A program made the position numbers and the translations under genes. 64,000 bases of DNA from Argyresthia goedartella (taxonomy: Eukaryota > Arthropoda > Insecta > Lepidoptera > Argyresthiidae). How positions within the stretch are numbered: position 1 is the first letter of the stretch; each line of letters opens with the position of its first letter. Of the stretch, positions 19,422 through 30,543 are shown in pieces. The stretch covers positions 27,767,356-27,831,355 of the forward strand of contig OX463815.1 in assembly GCA_949825045.1 (NCBI GenBank), read 5' to 3'. The notes under the pieces were generated by a model. The model was not told the DNA's origin and made no database searches. It was given only the letters and a program-made list of their open reading frames with translations.

Positions 19422-21347
19422 ATGTCTAAGTTGAGTTTAAGTTGTGATGTGAACGGTGTGTGCGTGATTGGTGTTCGAGAAATACTAAAAAGGAGCAATT
19501 GTAAGTATATTCATATTATTTTAAATTTATTGTTATAGATACCTGCTTTTCCTATAGTAAAGTTTTTGGACAGATTTCTAAATAAAAATGGACAGATCAA
19601 TCTGTTGAAAACAGGGCCACAGCGATTGCTTGAAGCTCTTAATAATGTCATTATGTTCTGAAGACGATGATTGCTAGTACTACCTATTTTATATGATGTT
19701 ATTTTGTTTTCAACAGTATCAATAATGTCACAACAACCGGGTACTTCGGGAGGAAGAAGTGTTTTAGAATTTATACAGAGAAAAGGAGGAACAATACTTT
19801 TACACGCTGGACACCAATTTACAAAAAAAACTACGAATAAAAACGGAGAAACAACATGGGAATGCCACTTAAGAAAGAAAACCAAGTGTACTGGCACAAT
19901 GAAGATTAATAAAGTAAGTAAATATACCTTGGCAGGTGAAAAAAAATGGTAACATTAGTGACGTATCAGCCGTGTTCTAATAGACAAGCGAAATGTTTTA
20001 TTTAAAAAAACACTGTAGTCTGCAAATGTTGCCATCATTTATTTTGTAGCATTTCCTGCCTAGAACCTAACTATTAAGATAAAACATTCTGATTTATTGA
20101 TTTGAATTGATCTATAAACGTCTTCATGCAACACTTAACGTTTTATTTTCTATTATTTATAGGACAACCAGATTCTAACGGAAAAGCCTCACGCGTGTAC
20201 ACCAAATTTCAACAAGAACATACTTGATGGCTTCATGGAAGATTGCAAGAAAATAATGATATCAGAGGAGATACCTGCCATACCTACGGCTTTCAATGCA
20301 ACGATTTCAAAAATCAAAGATACAGGACTTGACAAGGTAATTGCACTGCCTCCATATGAAAGCAAGAAATCTTCTTTATACCGCCACAGAAATCGTTCGT
20401 TAGGTGTTGCTAAGACTGTTTTTGATGACGTGAAAAATGTGACAGTTCCCCCCAAATATGAACATTTCTTGCTAGCGGATTATTATCATTATGAGGATGA
20501 TAATAATACACGCATTATTCTGTTTTGTTCTCAAGAGGCAAGAAATAAAATCACGAATCTAAAGGAATTTTTTGGTGATGGAACATTTAAGAGCTGTCCA
20601 AGGCTGTTTAATCAGATTTTTACAATTCATGCCGATGAAGGAAGCAACAATGAAAGCACTGTGATATCTCCATTAGTGTACGTTTTAATGACGGACAGGA
20701 AAAAGAAGTCTTATGAAGTTCTTTTTAGACTGATAAAGTCACAAATTCCTGATTGGAATCCTTCTTCATTTACATGCGATTTCGAGGAAGCAACTATGTT
20801 TGCAATAAAAAACATCTTCCCGGACATAAATCTTCACGGTTGTTATTACCATTATAACAAAGCTGTTTGGAAGAAAGGTCGTACATTAGGACTTACAAAA
20901 TCTAAGATCCTGCGCCGTCAAGTAGCTCTGAGTGCAGTGCTTCCATTGTTGCCTGAAAACTGTATAATGGAAGGGTGGTTCTATATTGCCGATCAAAGTC
21001 CTGATGACAGCAAAAGCACGCAATTTAGAAAATACATGCTATCTTGGTGGCTTCGCCCTAACTTCATTAAAACATGGTGCAGTTTTGGCATTCGCCACCG
21101 AACGAACAACTTTGTAGAAGGATGGCACTGTAAATTAAATAACGCCGTTGGTAGACAGCACCCCACTATTATAAAACTGCTTACAGTTTTATATCAAGAT
21201 GCCAATTTATTCAGCGTTAAAGCGAAACAATCACCAAAACGCCGCACGCAGAATTCAATCCAGAACGATGAATTTATTATGGCAAACCAAATGAAACTAG
21301 TTAACGGAGAAATAACTGTAGGCCACTGTCTAGAAATATTGCGCTAA
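19422..21347 (+). CDS. Phantom-type transposase (FLYWCH + MULE domains), 486 residues
   Basis: Exons 19422-19500, 19717-19913 and 20163-21347 join in phase with consensus sites (GTAAGT donors, CAACAG and TTATAG acceptors). Residues about 45-104 form a FLYWCH-type zinc finger (W74, C76, C84, H102), split by intron 2. The MULE DDE core shows DGTF (D about 231), CDFEEA (D about 298), the C-x2-H pair in GCYYHYN, and NNFVEGWH (E about 411). It would cut and join the element ends in the nucleus. No stop or frameshift is visible. The first exon start (ATGTCTAAG) is preferred; ATG 19725 in exon 2 is an alternative start that keeps both domains. Confidence 0.88.
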
Positions 21348-21406
21348 TTTATACATATATCATTTAACTATCATCAGGTAGGTATCATGTTGATTCTGTG
21401 ATAAGG

Positions 21407-21755
21407 TAAAGTACGTTCGCTCACTTCTCGACGCAGCTTTTGAAGTCGCCGCCCGCCTGGTTCATGCGAATTCAAAGGTGAAGTATAGTTCCTTTGGTGG
21501 AGATAGTCCAGTCAATTAGACGACATGTTATGTCTCGTGTTCTTTAATGATTGAATGAAAATCAAGTACAAAATATCAAAGGAATAGTTCCTGACTAATC
21601 GTATTGTATATTGACCTAGAATCTAGGTTGAGATACCTATACTAACCATCTAGGTCCTAGATGGTTAGTATAGGTATCTCAAAGGAACGCCGCGCGAGCT
21701 CAAAGAAAGCCGACGCAGAGGCGACGTCAAGATGTGAACGAACGTACTTTACAGG
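21407..21755. repeat. imperfect inverted repeat in the transposon's 3' region
   Basis: GTAAAGTACGTTCGCTCA at about 21407 mirrors the complement of GAACGAACGTACTTTAC near 21736-21752. Between them lies the perfect palindrome at 21628-21682. It may be a nested small element or a structural part of the transposon. Confidence 0.6.
21628..21682. repeat. perfect 27-bp-arm palindrome
   Basis: Arms 21628-21654 and 21656-21682 are fully complementary around a single base. It would extrude as a hairpin with almost no loop, which is normally unstable in long-term propagation. Confidence 0.95.
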
Positions 21756-21815
21756 TAAACCAGATAACTGGCAGACGCCCGCGGGGCAAGAGGTAGGTGG
21801 GGTAATGAAAACCGC

Positions 21816-21912
21816 TAGCGTAGAGCTCACTAAGCTGAAATGACGCGCCCCTTTGTTAGAGTAAATGAGGCGGCGGGGCACGTCATTCCAGCTTAGATGA
21901 GCTCTAGCGTAC
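21816..21912. repeat. hairpin-forming inverted repeat
   Basis: TAGCGTAGAGCTCACTAAGC and the complement of GCTTAGATGAGCTCTAGCGT form arms of about 37 bp with few mismatches, around a loop of about 25 bp. It lies within the transposon 3' region. Confidence 0.8.
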
Positions 21913-22284
21913 CGCGAGTTAACTGGTTTAAAATTGTGATATTGTATTTTTGTACATAGCTGAAATCGAATTTTTATATAACTTTTTATTTATTGCTATA
22001 GGTAAATAAGTACCAAATATTAAGATCTTTATTATTTGTAATATTTGTATCTGTGTATTGAAATAGTTGATTCTGTGATCTTATTTTGTGATATTGTGTA
22101 TTCTGTAATAATTCGATATTTTTATTCTTTTTATGCCAATGAAACTGCTGAAGTGACTCTCAAATAACTAACTACTTTCGAGAAATGTTTTGCTATTTTT
22201 GTAATACATATTTTAATTTAATTTGTTATATGTATGCAAGAATACAAGATGACATTTAATTAGCTGTCAAAATTTTGGGAAATC

Positions 22285-22455
22285 ATTGCACCCTTTACTA
22301 TGAACAACTTCCCCCTAGAACTACATGGTCGCAAATAAAATTAAATTTACTGATCCTCAGTTCATTGACATGATCAGCTTTACAAGTTGCTATGATTTTT
22401 TTTTCCGTTTGCGACCATAGGTTTCTAGGGGAAAGTTGTTCATTATAATGGGTAC
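22285..22455. mobile_element. nested MITE-like inverted repeat
   Basis: TGAACAACTTCCCCCTAGAA and ATGGTCGCAAA on the left are mirrored by TTTGCGACCAT and TTCTAGGGGAAAGTTGTTCA on the right, giving arms of roughly 40 bp. It sits in the Mutator-like element's non-coding part. Confidence 0.7.
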
Positions 22456-22659
22456 TATTATGCCCCAAAATACTTAAAAGTCATCCTGTATACCATGTTG
22501 ATTATTTGATTAAAGTTAATAATTGTGATATTTTCATAGATATTAGGAATTAAGGTTGTGTTTTTACAATTATTATTTTTAAGATAGGCACGAGCCGCAC
22601 GAGCCTAAATCTGTAAGTTGTTAAAACATTGTTGATTCTGTGATATTGTTGATTCCTTA

Positions 22660-22987
22660 AATGATTCTGATAAAACCAATAAATACATAACTTTTATAAT
22701 TTGACTATAAATTGTGTTGTTTTATTTTCATTAAACAAAACAAAGGGTTGACGGACACAATGAGACCGATTTAATTACATCTTCCTTATTTTATAAAGTA
22801 TCCTTTTCACTAGAATATAGGTAATGGGGACAACGGGACACTTTTTAATTATTTTATTAATGTCCCCTTGTCCCCTTTGATGTGAACAGAGCCAATGGGG
22901 ACAACGGGACTAAAATTTAATATTTTATTAGGGTTTCGTTGTCCCCGTTGATTTTTGTTGTCCCCATGGGGACAATGGGACTACAGG
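22660..22987 (-). repeat. right inverted repeat of the Mutator-like element
   Basis: Reverse complement of 18767-19096 with scattered substitutions. It ends GGGACTACAGG followed by the TATAATTT duplication (22988-22995). The alternating motif array is conserved. Confidence 0.9.
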
Positions 22988-22995
22988 TATAATTT

Positions 22996-24480
22996 TGTCA
23001 GACGAAGCCCTTATTTCTAGTCGCGCTCATTTTTGTCGCAGTCAGACAAAACCAGTATTTTGCCAAGCAATAACTGGAATTACTGTCATACGTTTAAATA
23101 CTGCCCAATTTTTTTTAACATGCTTTATATTATATTACAAGTACAACAACTGAAATATTGAGAAAACAGTAATTACATTTGATTGAAGTTGTGAATTTGA
23201 TAACTTTATTGTCAGCTTTCAGTCTACGAGAGCATTTGTGCTGTCCTATTTGTTGTTTGTCTGGTTATAGAGAGATCTCAACTCAAGGGAAGTTTCACCG
23301 ATAACTGTACAACGTGATCCCCTTCGTGTCATCTTCAATACGTGATATTGGCGGAATTACTGTAGGGATCCACAGTAGAAGCCATCAAACCTAAAAATTG
23401 ATTGATTGAGTCCCTGCTCTCACATTTTCGTGCTCAGGATAGCCGCTAGCCGTTTTCTTGTCATTGTCAGTTTGACAACTTGATTGAAAAAACAAAACGC
23501 CTCAGTTATGAGTGTGCTGTTGCTCTGCTTTGTTAGGTTGCGAATTTACAATCTAAAACTGTGTTATTGGATGGTAATAGTACACAAATTATTTGAGTTT
23601 GGACTTCGGAGTGTTGTACGTGATTGTGGTGACTACTGCCAGTGGTTTCAGCAGGTTTCTAAGTAATCTCTAATGAGATACTTTCGTCGGCAAACTTGCC
23701 TTTACACTCAGGTATTTTTTATTTTGTTTTGTGCTTTGTATTGTACCTACTATCGCTGCTTGCACCCCTCACGGTGTACATTTGTGATATCAAGATCTCA
23801 ACCCTTCTGTGTTAACCTGCTGACTCCCAATCTCAATCCACAGCTTTAGGATATATGCCTGTTGTAAGATTTCTGTAACCTGTATTTCCTGGAATTGTGT
23901 TTATTTGTGATTTCAAGGATAGGTTTTTGATATCTTTATAACATAATAAGTAACACCCGCCCCCTTTTCTACACCCTAACGCTAACGTATGGCGGCCTCA
24001 AAAAGTTATAATTTTTGAATATTTTACAAGTTTTTCCGCCCCCTTATCGACACTCTGACCGGATAGGTATTTTATAATCCTATAGATTTTCATAATAGCC
24101 TTTTCTTATTTTATTTCGTCACCCCCTCAAGACAAACTAGTATACACATACTCAAAAACTAAAATATATTTTATTTAATGAGATAGGTACTCGCAATATT
24201 TCTATTCTATTCTATTTTTGTGAATGTCAGTTGGTTGCCTATCAACATTTTCTGCCAGTGTCAGGTGTAAGGCTAGACATGGACCATTAGACAAGCCAAG
24301 GAATAACAGACTACTCTGATGAAAATAATACTTTGTAAGTATTCTTTGTAGGATGTTAGTACTTAGACATCTGAAAACACAAATAACTTGTTAGTACCTA
24401 ACTTCGCCCACAAAACACAAACAAAAAATATAATAATATATGAATATATATTTGAGTAAATAATATATAAAACTTAATAA
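22996..24480. other. no recognisable gene
   Basis: Mostly AT-rich sequence with scattered short open frames. I see no splice-supported exons and no repeat I can name. Confidence 0.6.
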
Positions 24481-26009
24481 TAGGAGATAAACTACAATTT
24501 TATACTATTTACACGGATGAACTTCATCATAATTTCGATGAGTTCCGTTTCACGGAAAAGGTAAGCCAAGTAGCAACAAAAATTAGAAGGGAGAGGGATT
24601 TTAAATTTGGAAGCATATTCAAATGATTGAGCTCCAGAGAGCCATCCTCCAGGCCGCAGTCGCATAGCGAGCTGTCCAGGTTCCTGATTTTATGCAAAAA
24701 TACCGGCGTGCAACTGTAACAGTGGTCAATGCGAAACCTGTACACCACAGATATTATGTTACGAGGGACTTTTTTGTAGCGAAAGAACCAAGGTTTGGAT
24801 GGAATGCTCGGTTGAATATTGGCATAAGCGAGTCCCTTGACTGAACTAGATTGTTTCCACAAAGAATTCCAAGATGTTCGAAGATGCTCTTTGGAGAGAT
24901 GTAGTAAATCATAGGGTTGATGCGAGTAATGGGACTTGTCAACATCCACATGACAGCATTTTTTGCGAGTTGGTCTGCAATCTCATTACCTTTGATCCCA
25001 GAATGACTGGGAATCCAAACCAAGTGAATAATTTTGTATTTTTGACTACATTTCCAAATTTAGTATTTAATTTTTAAAACTATGTTACTTCTTAATTTCG
25101 ATTTAAATTGATTTTGTCAAATGGCCTGTAGTATTCAGACCATTTGTGAGTCTGAGAATATGACCTCACAATCTATGAAGTGGGACTCTATGAAGGAGCA
25201 AGCCTCCAGGATACCCACACATTCTCCCGTGAATACCGAAGACTCAGGGGGACACTTGAGCTGGATATGAATGTTTGAATTTTGTAAATAAATTTCAACA
25301 CCCGTCGCGCTAGTAGGCGACGGTTTGGAGGCATCGGTGAAAAACTTGTGCCAGCCATTCCATCTTTCTGCTACAGCATCGTTAAAGGTAATGTTAGCAG
25401 CAGCAGAGCTTTTGGTGATGCCGATATTTAAAAATATGTGCACTCTAGAAACCAGAACATCATAGTTTACAAGGAAGATTGGAGATTTGGTAGTCTTGAC
25501 AACTTCATCTGAAAGGTATGGGCTTTTTTGAAGCTTTTTACTATCAGAACAGCTTTTGAATTTCCAGTATAAGCACCTGGGATTGTCTATAAAGGAGTTA
25601 AGTTCAGAAAGAATGGGTAGAAGAGGATGAGTGGAGAAAGAATAGGCTCGATAGAAGAAACGGTCAGCAAGGTATTGTCATCTTAACACTAAGAGGGGAT
25701 CACAGCACTCCAATTGTAGGGCGTTAACTGGAGATGACTTCATGCAGCCAGTAATAATCTGAGGCATTGAGATTGAATTTTATCTAGTTTAGCCAAGGTA
25801 CATTTATTGACTGGTTTGATGATAAACAATCCATAGTCCAATAAGCTGTGAATCAGAGCGTTACATACTAGTTTAAGGGAGTAAGGTTGAGCGCCCCACC
25901 ATAGCCCCGCCAAGGACTTAAGGATATTCATATTCATATTCATACGTTCATACACACTGTATGGGTGAATATTTTTTTGTCTGCCACGCCACGTGTCTGA
26001 CACGCCCAT
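24480..26009 (-). pseudogene. I-clade LINE remnant: RT end, RNase H and C terminus
   Basis: On the minus strand, in order: the end of a reverse transcriptase (NILKSLAGLWWGAQPYSLKL, about 25940-25750), an RNase H domain (FTDASKPSP near 25355; SDSQMV near 25140; IPSHSGIKGNEIADQLAKNA near 25010), and a cysteine/histidine C terminus (LCDCGLEDGSLELNHL near 24640). RNase H after RT is typical of the I clade. Frames change between the parts and stops are present. EN and most of RT are deleted; the join to the ORF1 remnant lies near 25935-26030. Confidence 0.8.
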
Positions 26010-26032
26010 TGTCTGTAGATATAAACCGATCT

Positions 26033-27031
26033 TTACTTACTTAGCAGATGGGGCTGGTAGGTAGGAATAATGGAAGATTTGGCTACATCGGCAAAGCTTT
26101 TGTAGGCTTTAGGAATAGTTTGGTTGGCTTCTGCGTAAGATATGTTACAATCAGCCATTTGTGTTTTGATGTTGGTTGGACTGTCTCTGGTACTCAGGGC
26201 ACGATTTTCGTGTGGCAAAGTGGTTACCAGAGCATTGTGCACAAAATGCATCTGCTTCAGTAATGTCACATGAGTCTCCAGAATGATCATTGGAGCATTT
26301 AAAGCACCTGGGCTTGGACCGACACTGAGTATTAGTATGGCCAAACCGGCAGCACTTGTAACATTGGACCGTTGGATAGTCATATTGTTCTACTTTTAAT
26401 GCATTAAATGCAAAGAAGAATTTCTCTGGCAGTTTTTTTCCATCAATGGTCAGAATTACAGTTTGAGTGGGAGTCCACTCTAGCTTACCGTGACTGCTGG
26501 TGGTTTTTCTTGATAATCTTCGGGTTTTAACTATACTACCACAGCCCGTGGGAACTTTAATCTCGGAGGTTATCTCCTCATCTGTCAAGTCACAAGGGAT
26601 GTTGCGCACAACTCCCATGCGGGTTATATTGTACGTTGGGATTAATGCACAGTAGCCATTGTCTGTAAGAGTAGGGTTGCTTAAGAATGAGTTTGCATCT
26701 TGAGAGGAGTTGAAAGTCACTGCAAGACGGTTCCGACCAACTTTAGTTACACCATCTTCAAGAACCTTGGTTATTCCGCTACTCTTTAGAAAGCTGCCAA
26801 ATTGAATTGGGTGGAGAATAGTTGCTGGGCGGTCAGATGGTCAGATTCTTTGGTGACTTTGTGGACATGCACCAGGTAAGGACGGCAATCTAAATCTGAA
26901 TATTTTTGACGTCTAACAACGCCACGCGGCTTTTTAGAAGGGTTATTCGGGACATTATCCGTCATCATGGTGTCATATCGAGATCGTTTAGAACGGATTT
27001 GACTAGCCTCATGGCTTGAAAAATCGTCCAA
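26033..27031 (-). pseudogene. I-clade LINE ORF1 (gag-like) with three CCHC knuckles
   Basis: The minus-strand frame at 26720-26151 ends with three zinc knuckles: CYKCCRFGHTNTQC, CFKCSNDHSGDSC and CAQCSGNHFATRKSC. This is an RNA-binding ORF1 typical of I/Jockey elements. A basic N-terminal part (SKKPRGVVRRQK) lies in another frame at 27031-26786, so a frameshift occurred near 26830. It is the 5' part of the same LINE as the RT/RNase H remnant downstream. Confidence 0.85.
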
Positions 27032-27419
27032 AGGAAATGATCCTATCGGGGAGTAAGTTAAAGGTGTAATTGCTCATTTTTGGTTAGTTGGGCATAGGCC
27101 CCTTACCTTACCTTCCGGTGTAACCGCAACTATATAACAAAACAAAAAACTTACAGGACGTCACAAAACACAAATCTTTAAGAATACACACAACAATTGC
27201 TAAGGTTGATTAGATTTCGCGAAAACACATGCGCCACCTAAGTCACCTCAGCTCGCCCCTCACAATATTTGCAGAATGTCATAACAGAAATCTAAATAGC
27301 AGAAGCACAGAATGCCAAATACATTTGGCCAGTAATGCAATGCTCTTTTCCATGATTGAAGGCTGCCCCCTTTGTGGCTTTTGAACTCATCAAACAGGAT
27401 GTTGGATACCTATACTAAT
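27032..27419. other. no recognisable gene
   Basis: Probable 5' leader of the I-clade LINE just above 27031, then unassigned sequence up to the CR1 tail. Confidence 0.45.
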
Positions 27420-28232
27420 TTCGTAATTTATTTATTGTAGGTACTACACAAAACAGATATACAGATAACTTATAATAGAAAAAACACGTACAAAGGCGAG
27501 CTGATCTCTCAAAAGAGATTTCTTCCAGCAAACCAAGATGGTAGGAAATGTGATGGTTGAGCGGGGAAAGACCTGCGCGTACAATAAAACTATAAAAACT
27601 ACGAGTAATATATACTACAAACAATATTATAATGATAACCCTAATTGCTAAAAATAGACTGCATACATAATTACTTAAATACAACGTAACAATATGAATA
27701 AACCGTATAATAAACTAACTGGAAAGGGAGAGATAGTGCTTCTTTAGACGATTTTTGAATATATGTAGAGATCGACTGTCCCTGATAGTGCAGGGAAGCT
27801 CATTCCACATTCGTATGGTTTGGATTCTGAACCCGTGCTCGTAGGCTGCAGTGGACTGATCTGGAGCTTTGAGCGTAGACGCCATATGGTTCTCTGAGGC
27901 CTGCTGGCAGAAAGAAATTCGAAGCGATCACGTAGGAAGTTAGGGTAACGAGGGTTACACAAAATATTATAAAGGAAACACAGGATATGAGAGTCCCGTC
28001 GAAGCCGAATTGGTAGCCACTTCAGCTCCCTGCGATGCTGAGATAAGTGGTCATACTTGCGCAATCCGAAGATGAACCGAATCCCGAGATTTTGAAGTTG
28101 TTCAAGTGTGTTCAGTTGTTCTTCATTTGCGCTGACCCAGCAAACATCAGCATAATCAATGAGGGGGAGAAGAAGGGACTGAGCAAGAGTTATTTTGGTC
28201 TGGCGAGGAAGAAAGTTCTGAAGTCTTTTTAA
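27420..28232 (-). mobile_element. 5'-truncated CR1-like LINE copy
   Basis: The minus strand encodes the C-terminal region of a CR1-type ORF2 (LKWLPIRLRRDSHIL near 28030, then a frame-shifted end), and the 3' tail motif AGAGATTTCTTCCAGCAAACC-like at 27515. It is homologous to 39950-40697. The open frame at 28047-28232 on the plus strand is only its complement. Confidence 0.82.
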
Positions 28233-28286
28233 TTAATTTTTTATTTCTTTTTCTTTTTACTGGAACTTCTGTGACCATTGCGCATA

Positions 28287-28290
28287 TTAA
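28287..28290. repeat. left TTAA target site of the piggyBac element
   Basis: TTAA precedes CCTCGTAAGGCCCAA. The matching TTAA is at 30540-30543, next to the inverted CCTCGTAACACCCAA. TTAA duplication is diagnostic of piggyBac. Confidence 0.85.
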
Positions 28291-28701
28291 CCTCGTAAGG
28301 CCCAAGCCTAAAAAAAAAGAGGAAAACTACTGCCCATTGTTGTTACCTGTTAACATATATTTTTTAGTGGTTACAGCCCACGATAGAAAAAGTGCAAAAG
28401 AAGGTGTTCTTGGTCACAGATGATCATGGTATTTTTTTGTCATAAAGAATTGACCCTGGGAAATGAATTTCGTCTATTGGAATCTGGTATTTTTTATGTT
28501 TTCGTCTGATGACATTGGGCCTTTATTCCAATATCTCCTCAAAATTATATGAGTTCATACATATCAGAAATTATAATTATGGTAAAATAAAATATGTATT
28601 TATATAGAAAAAAAAAAACAAAAAGATGCTAAATTATATTTATTGTATGTTATATTTATTAGGAACTATGGAACAAATTTTGCATAATTATGAGGTAGGT
28701 A

Positions 28702-28720
28702 CTATATATATATATATATA
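28702..28720. repeat. (TA)n microsatellite
   Basis: About nine TA units inside the piggyBac element, 3' of the transposase frame. Confidence 0.9.
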
Positions 28721-28742
28721 CCATGTACAATTAACAATCGCA

Positions 28743-29882
28743 TTATTGATGGAAAAGCGTATAGCAATTTCTGTTCTTCGTTAGACATAAATGTATGTTG
28801 CAGGTGGTGCACTTGGTGCGACTCAAATTATAGTGGCAATGCCGACACCTTGCTTGCTTTTCTTCAAAAGATGGCATGTGCCTTGCAGCAGTGGTTCGTC
28901 TTTTTTTGGATGGCATAGGTGTAGATGATGGCTTGCCTCTTCCGCGTGTAACGGGCTCCGGCTCTGGGTCCGAATCTGCAGAGTCATTGTCTGCACCCAC
29001 TGAGCTCGAGTTAATATCAATCAGTGCTTCACCAAGCTCCATTTTAAAGTGCCGCAACTGCTTTACTTTCTTTGGATAGACTCCTTTTTCTATCTCTTGA
29101 TTTTTGTAAGCCAGCCAGGAATTGGAGACTGCCATATCCAGCATATGCGAAAAAAAACGCTGTGTCCACTTTTTTGTACGGTACCTATTCGGGCACACCG
29201 ATAACATGCGATCAGCGAGGTCTACACCACACATGTATTTATCGTAATTGCGCACAGCTGCTGGTCTATCATCTGACAAATACTGCTTATGACTTTTACA
29301 CCACCTTTGGCACACATCCATGGGCTCCAGGGCATCGACGTTCGATAACAGTGTTACTGGTTTATTGTCGAACCATTTTATGATAGCAATCTTACCATCT
29401 TCGCTGACAATGTTATGCATACTCCCTCTGCCACGTTTTTGAAGCTCTTTGTCATCCATCAAAACAGACCTTGCATCACCTGGTACTCTATTTTTTTGTA
29501 TAGTACCAGTACACCCGATTCCCCTTTCAGTCAGTTCCTTAGCAAGCTTCACAGTACAGAAAGGACTACTTGGTGATAGCAGGTGGACGACCAACTGTTG
29601 GTGACCTCGACCTCTACCTCTGTCTGTACCTCTACCTCTTGTACCTTTACCTCTTCCTCTACTTTTTCCTCGATTTCCACGAGTAACTGGCTCAGTGTTC
29701 CTGTTTACTGGAACTTCCGGTTCATCACTTATGTCCAAATCTGAACTGGTCTCTTCGGTATTAGTCTCCTGAGTGTAGGGTGGGTCTTCTTCGTCACTGG
29801 GACTAAAATCTTCGACATCTGATTCGGCCAGCAACTCTATTAGGTATGTGTTCGTCGAGTACTGAAATAAAAACAAAGTCAA
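28743..29882 (-). CDS. piggyBac transposase, core-deleted, 379 residues
   Basis: The frame is uninterrupted. Residues about 17-75 are acidic (DVEDFSPSDEEDPPY). Residues about 76-100 are Arg-Gly repeats (GKSRGRGKGTRGRG). From about 110 on it matches the DDE_Tnp_1_7 domain C-terminal half (KLAKELTERGIGCTGT, NYDKYMCGVDLADRM with the third catalytic Asp, KKWTQRFFSHMLD). It closes with a cysteine-rich DNA-binding finger (CRHCHYNL...CTTC). The region holding the first two catalytic aspartates is missing, replaced by the Arg-Gly stretch, so it cannot cut DNA alone. It might still bind ends, or be kept only by chance. The start may be upstream by splicing. Confidence 0.8.
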   Translation of the reverse strand: MTLFLFQYSTNTYLIELLAESDVEDFSPSDEEDPPYTQETNTEETSSDLDISDEPEVPVNRNTEPVTRGNRGKSRGRGKGTRGRGTDRGRGRGHQQLVVHLLSPSSPFCTVKLAKELTERGIGCTGTIQKNRVPGDARSVLMDDKELQKRGRGSMHNIVSEDGKIAIIKWFDNKPVTLLSNVDALEPMDVCQRWCKSHKQYLSDDRPAAVRNYDKYMCGVDLADRMLSVCPNRYRTKKWTQRFFSHMLDMAVSNSWLAYKNQEIEKGVYPKKVKQLRHFKMELGEALIDINSSSVGADNDSADSDPEPEPVTRGRGKPSSTPMPSKKRRTTAARHMPSFEEKQARCRHCHYNLSRTKCTTCNIHLCLTKNRNCYTLFHQ

Positions 29883-30543
29883 TTTATTATTAATTATTTT
29901 AAGTCCACGTCTTATTGATTGATATATTTTACTAAAATCAGTGACTAAACAACAAGTAGATTAATAAAAACAATTAAATAAATGAAATGTAGGTAAGTAT
30001 GAGAAATATTTTAATTATTGAGTTACGTCCCAATGTTGTCAGTTGATAACAAAATCAAAGCAGCGAAAACAGGAGGTAAGGCCATGTGTTATCACTTGAA
30101 AACATATTATTTGAACGCAATTTTTAGATGTGTTATAGCGTTTTTTTAATAAAAATATTCAAAACCTCGGAGCCTCATGATTCTAGCTACCTAAGGATGT
30201 CTATGTTTATACAATAAACGCAACAGATTCTTTAAATAAATTTCGATTTACTTACCACGTCCTCGCCGCCTCGCCTTGTTCGCCATTTTGACACAAATAA
30301 ATAGGACTTCTGCTATTGGTTCACTAAGGTGACACCCGGTATAAAAGACCATAGACTTCAGCCAATCACATCGCCACAAAATATCGTGTCAATTTACGCA
30401 TATTTAAAGTTAGGCGGCAAATTCAAATATGTATTCGGATGATTACACTGGGCGGTAATTTTTTAAGATGAATTTTTAGCATGGGCGCTACTGGCTATGT
30501 TGATTATGTATTCATATGATATCATTGGGTGTTACGAGGTTAA

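Larger units (their letters stand above)
18767..22987 (+). mobile_element. complete Mutator-like (Phantom-type) transposon
   Basis: The element is 4221 bp with ~330-bp inverted repeats starting CCTGTAGTCCCATTGTCCCC, an 8-bp target duplication and a spliced transposase with FLYWCH and MULE domains. Animal Mutator-like elements with a FLYWCH domain are known as Phantom. The coding part has no visible lesion, so the copy may be autonomous. The non-coding 3' third (21348-22659) is unusually rich in hairpins and in repeats of TTGATTCTGTGAT. The inverted repeats agree at about nine bases in ten by eye, which argues against very recent insertion or for independent drift of the repeats. Confidence 0.9.
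28291..30539 (-). mobile_element. piggyBac element with an internally deleted transposase
   Basis: The element is 2249 bp with short inverted ends (CCTCGTAA[G/C][G/A]CCCAA) and TTAA on both sides. It carries one long minus-strand frame. A possible leader exon (ATG at 30286, then a GTAAGT donor) lies near the right end; joining it to the acceptor just above 29863 does not keep phase, so the 5' structure is unsettled. Confidence 0.85.
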
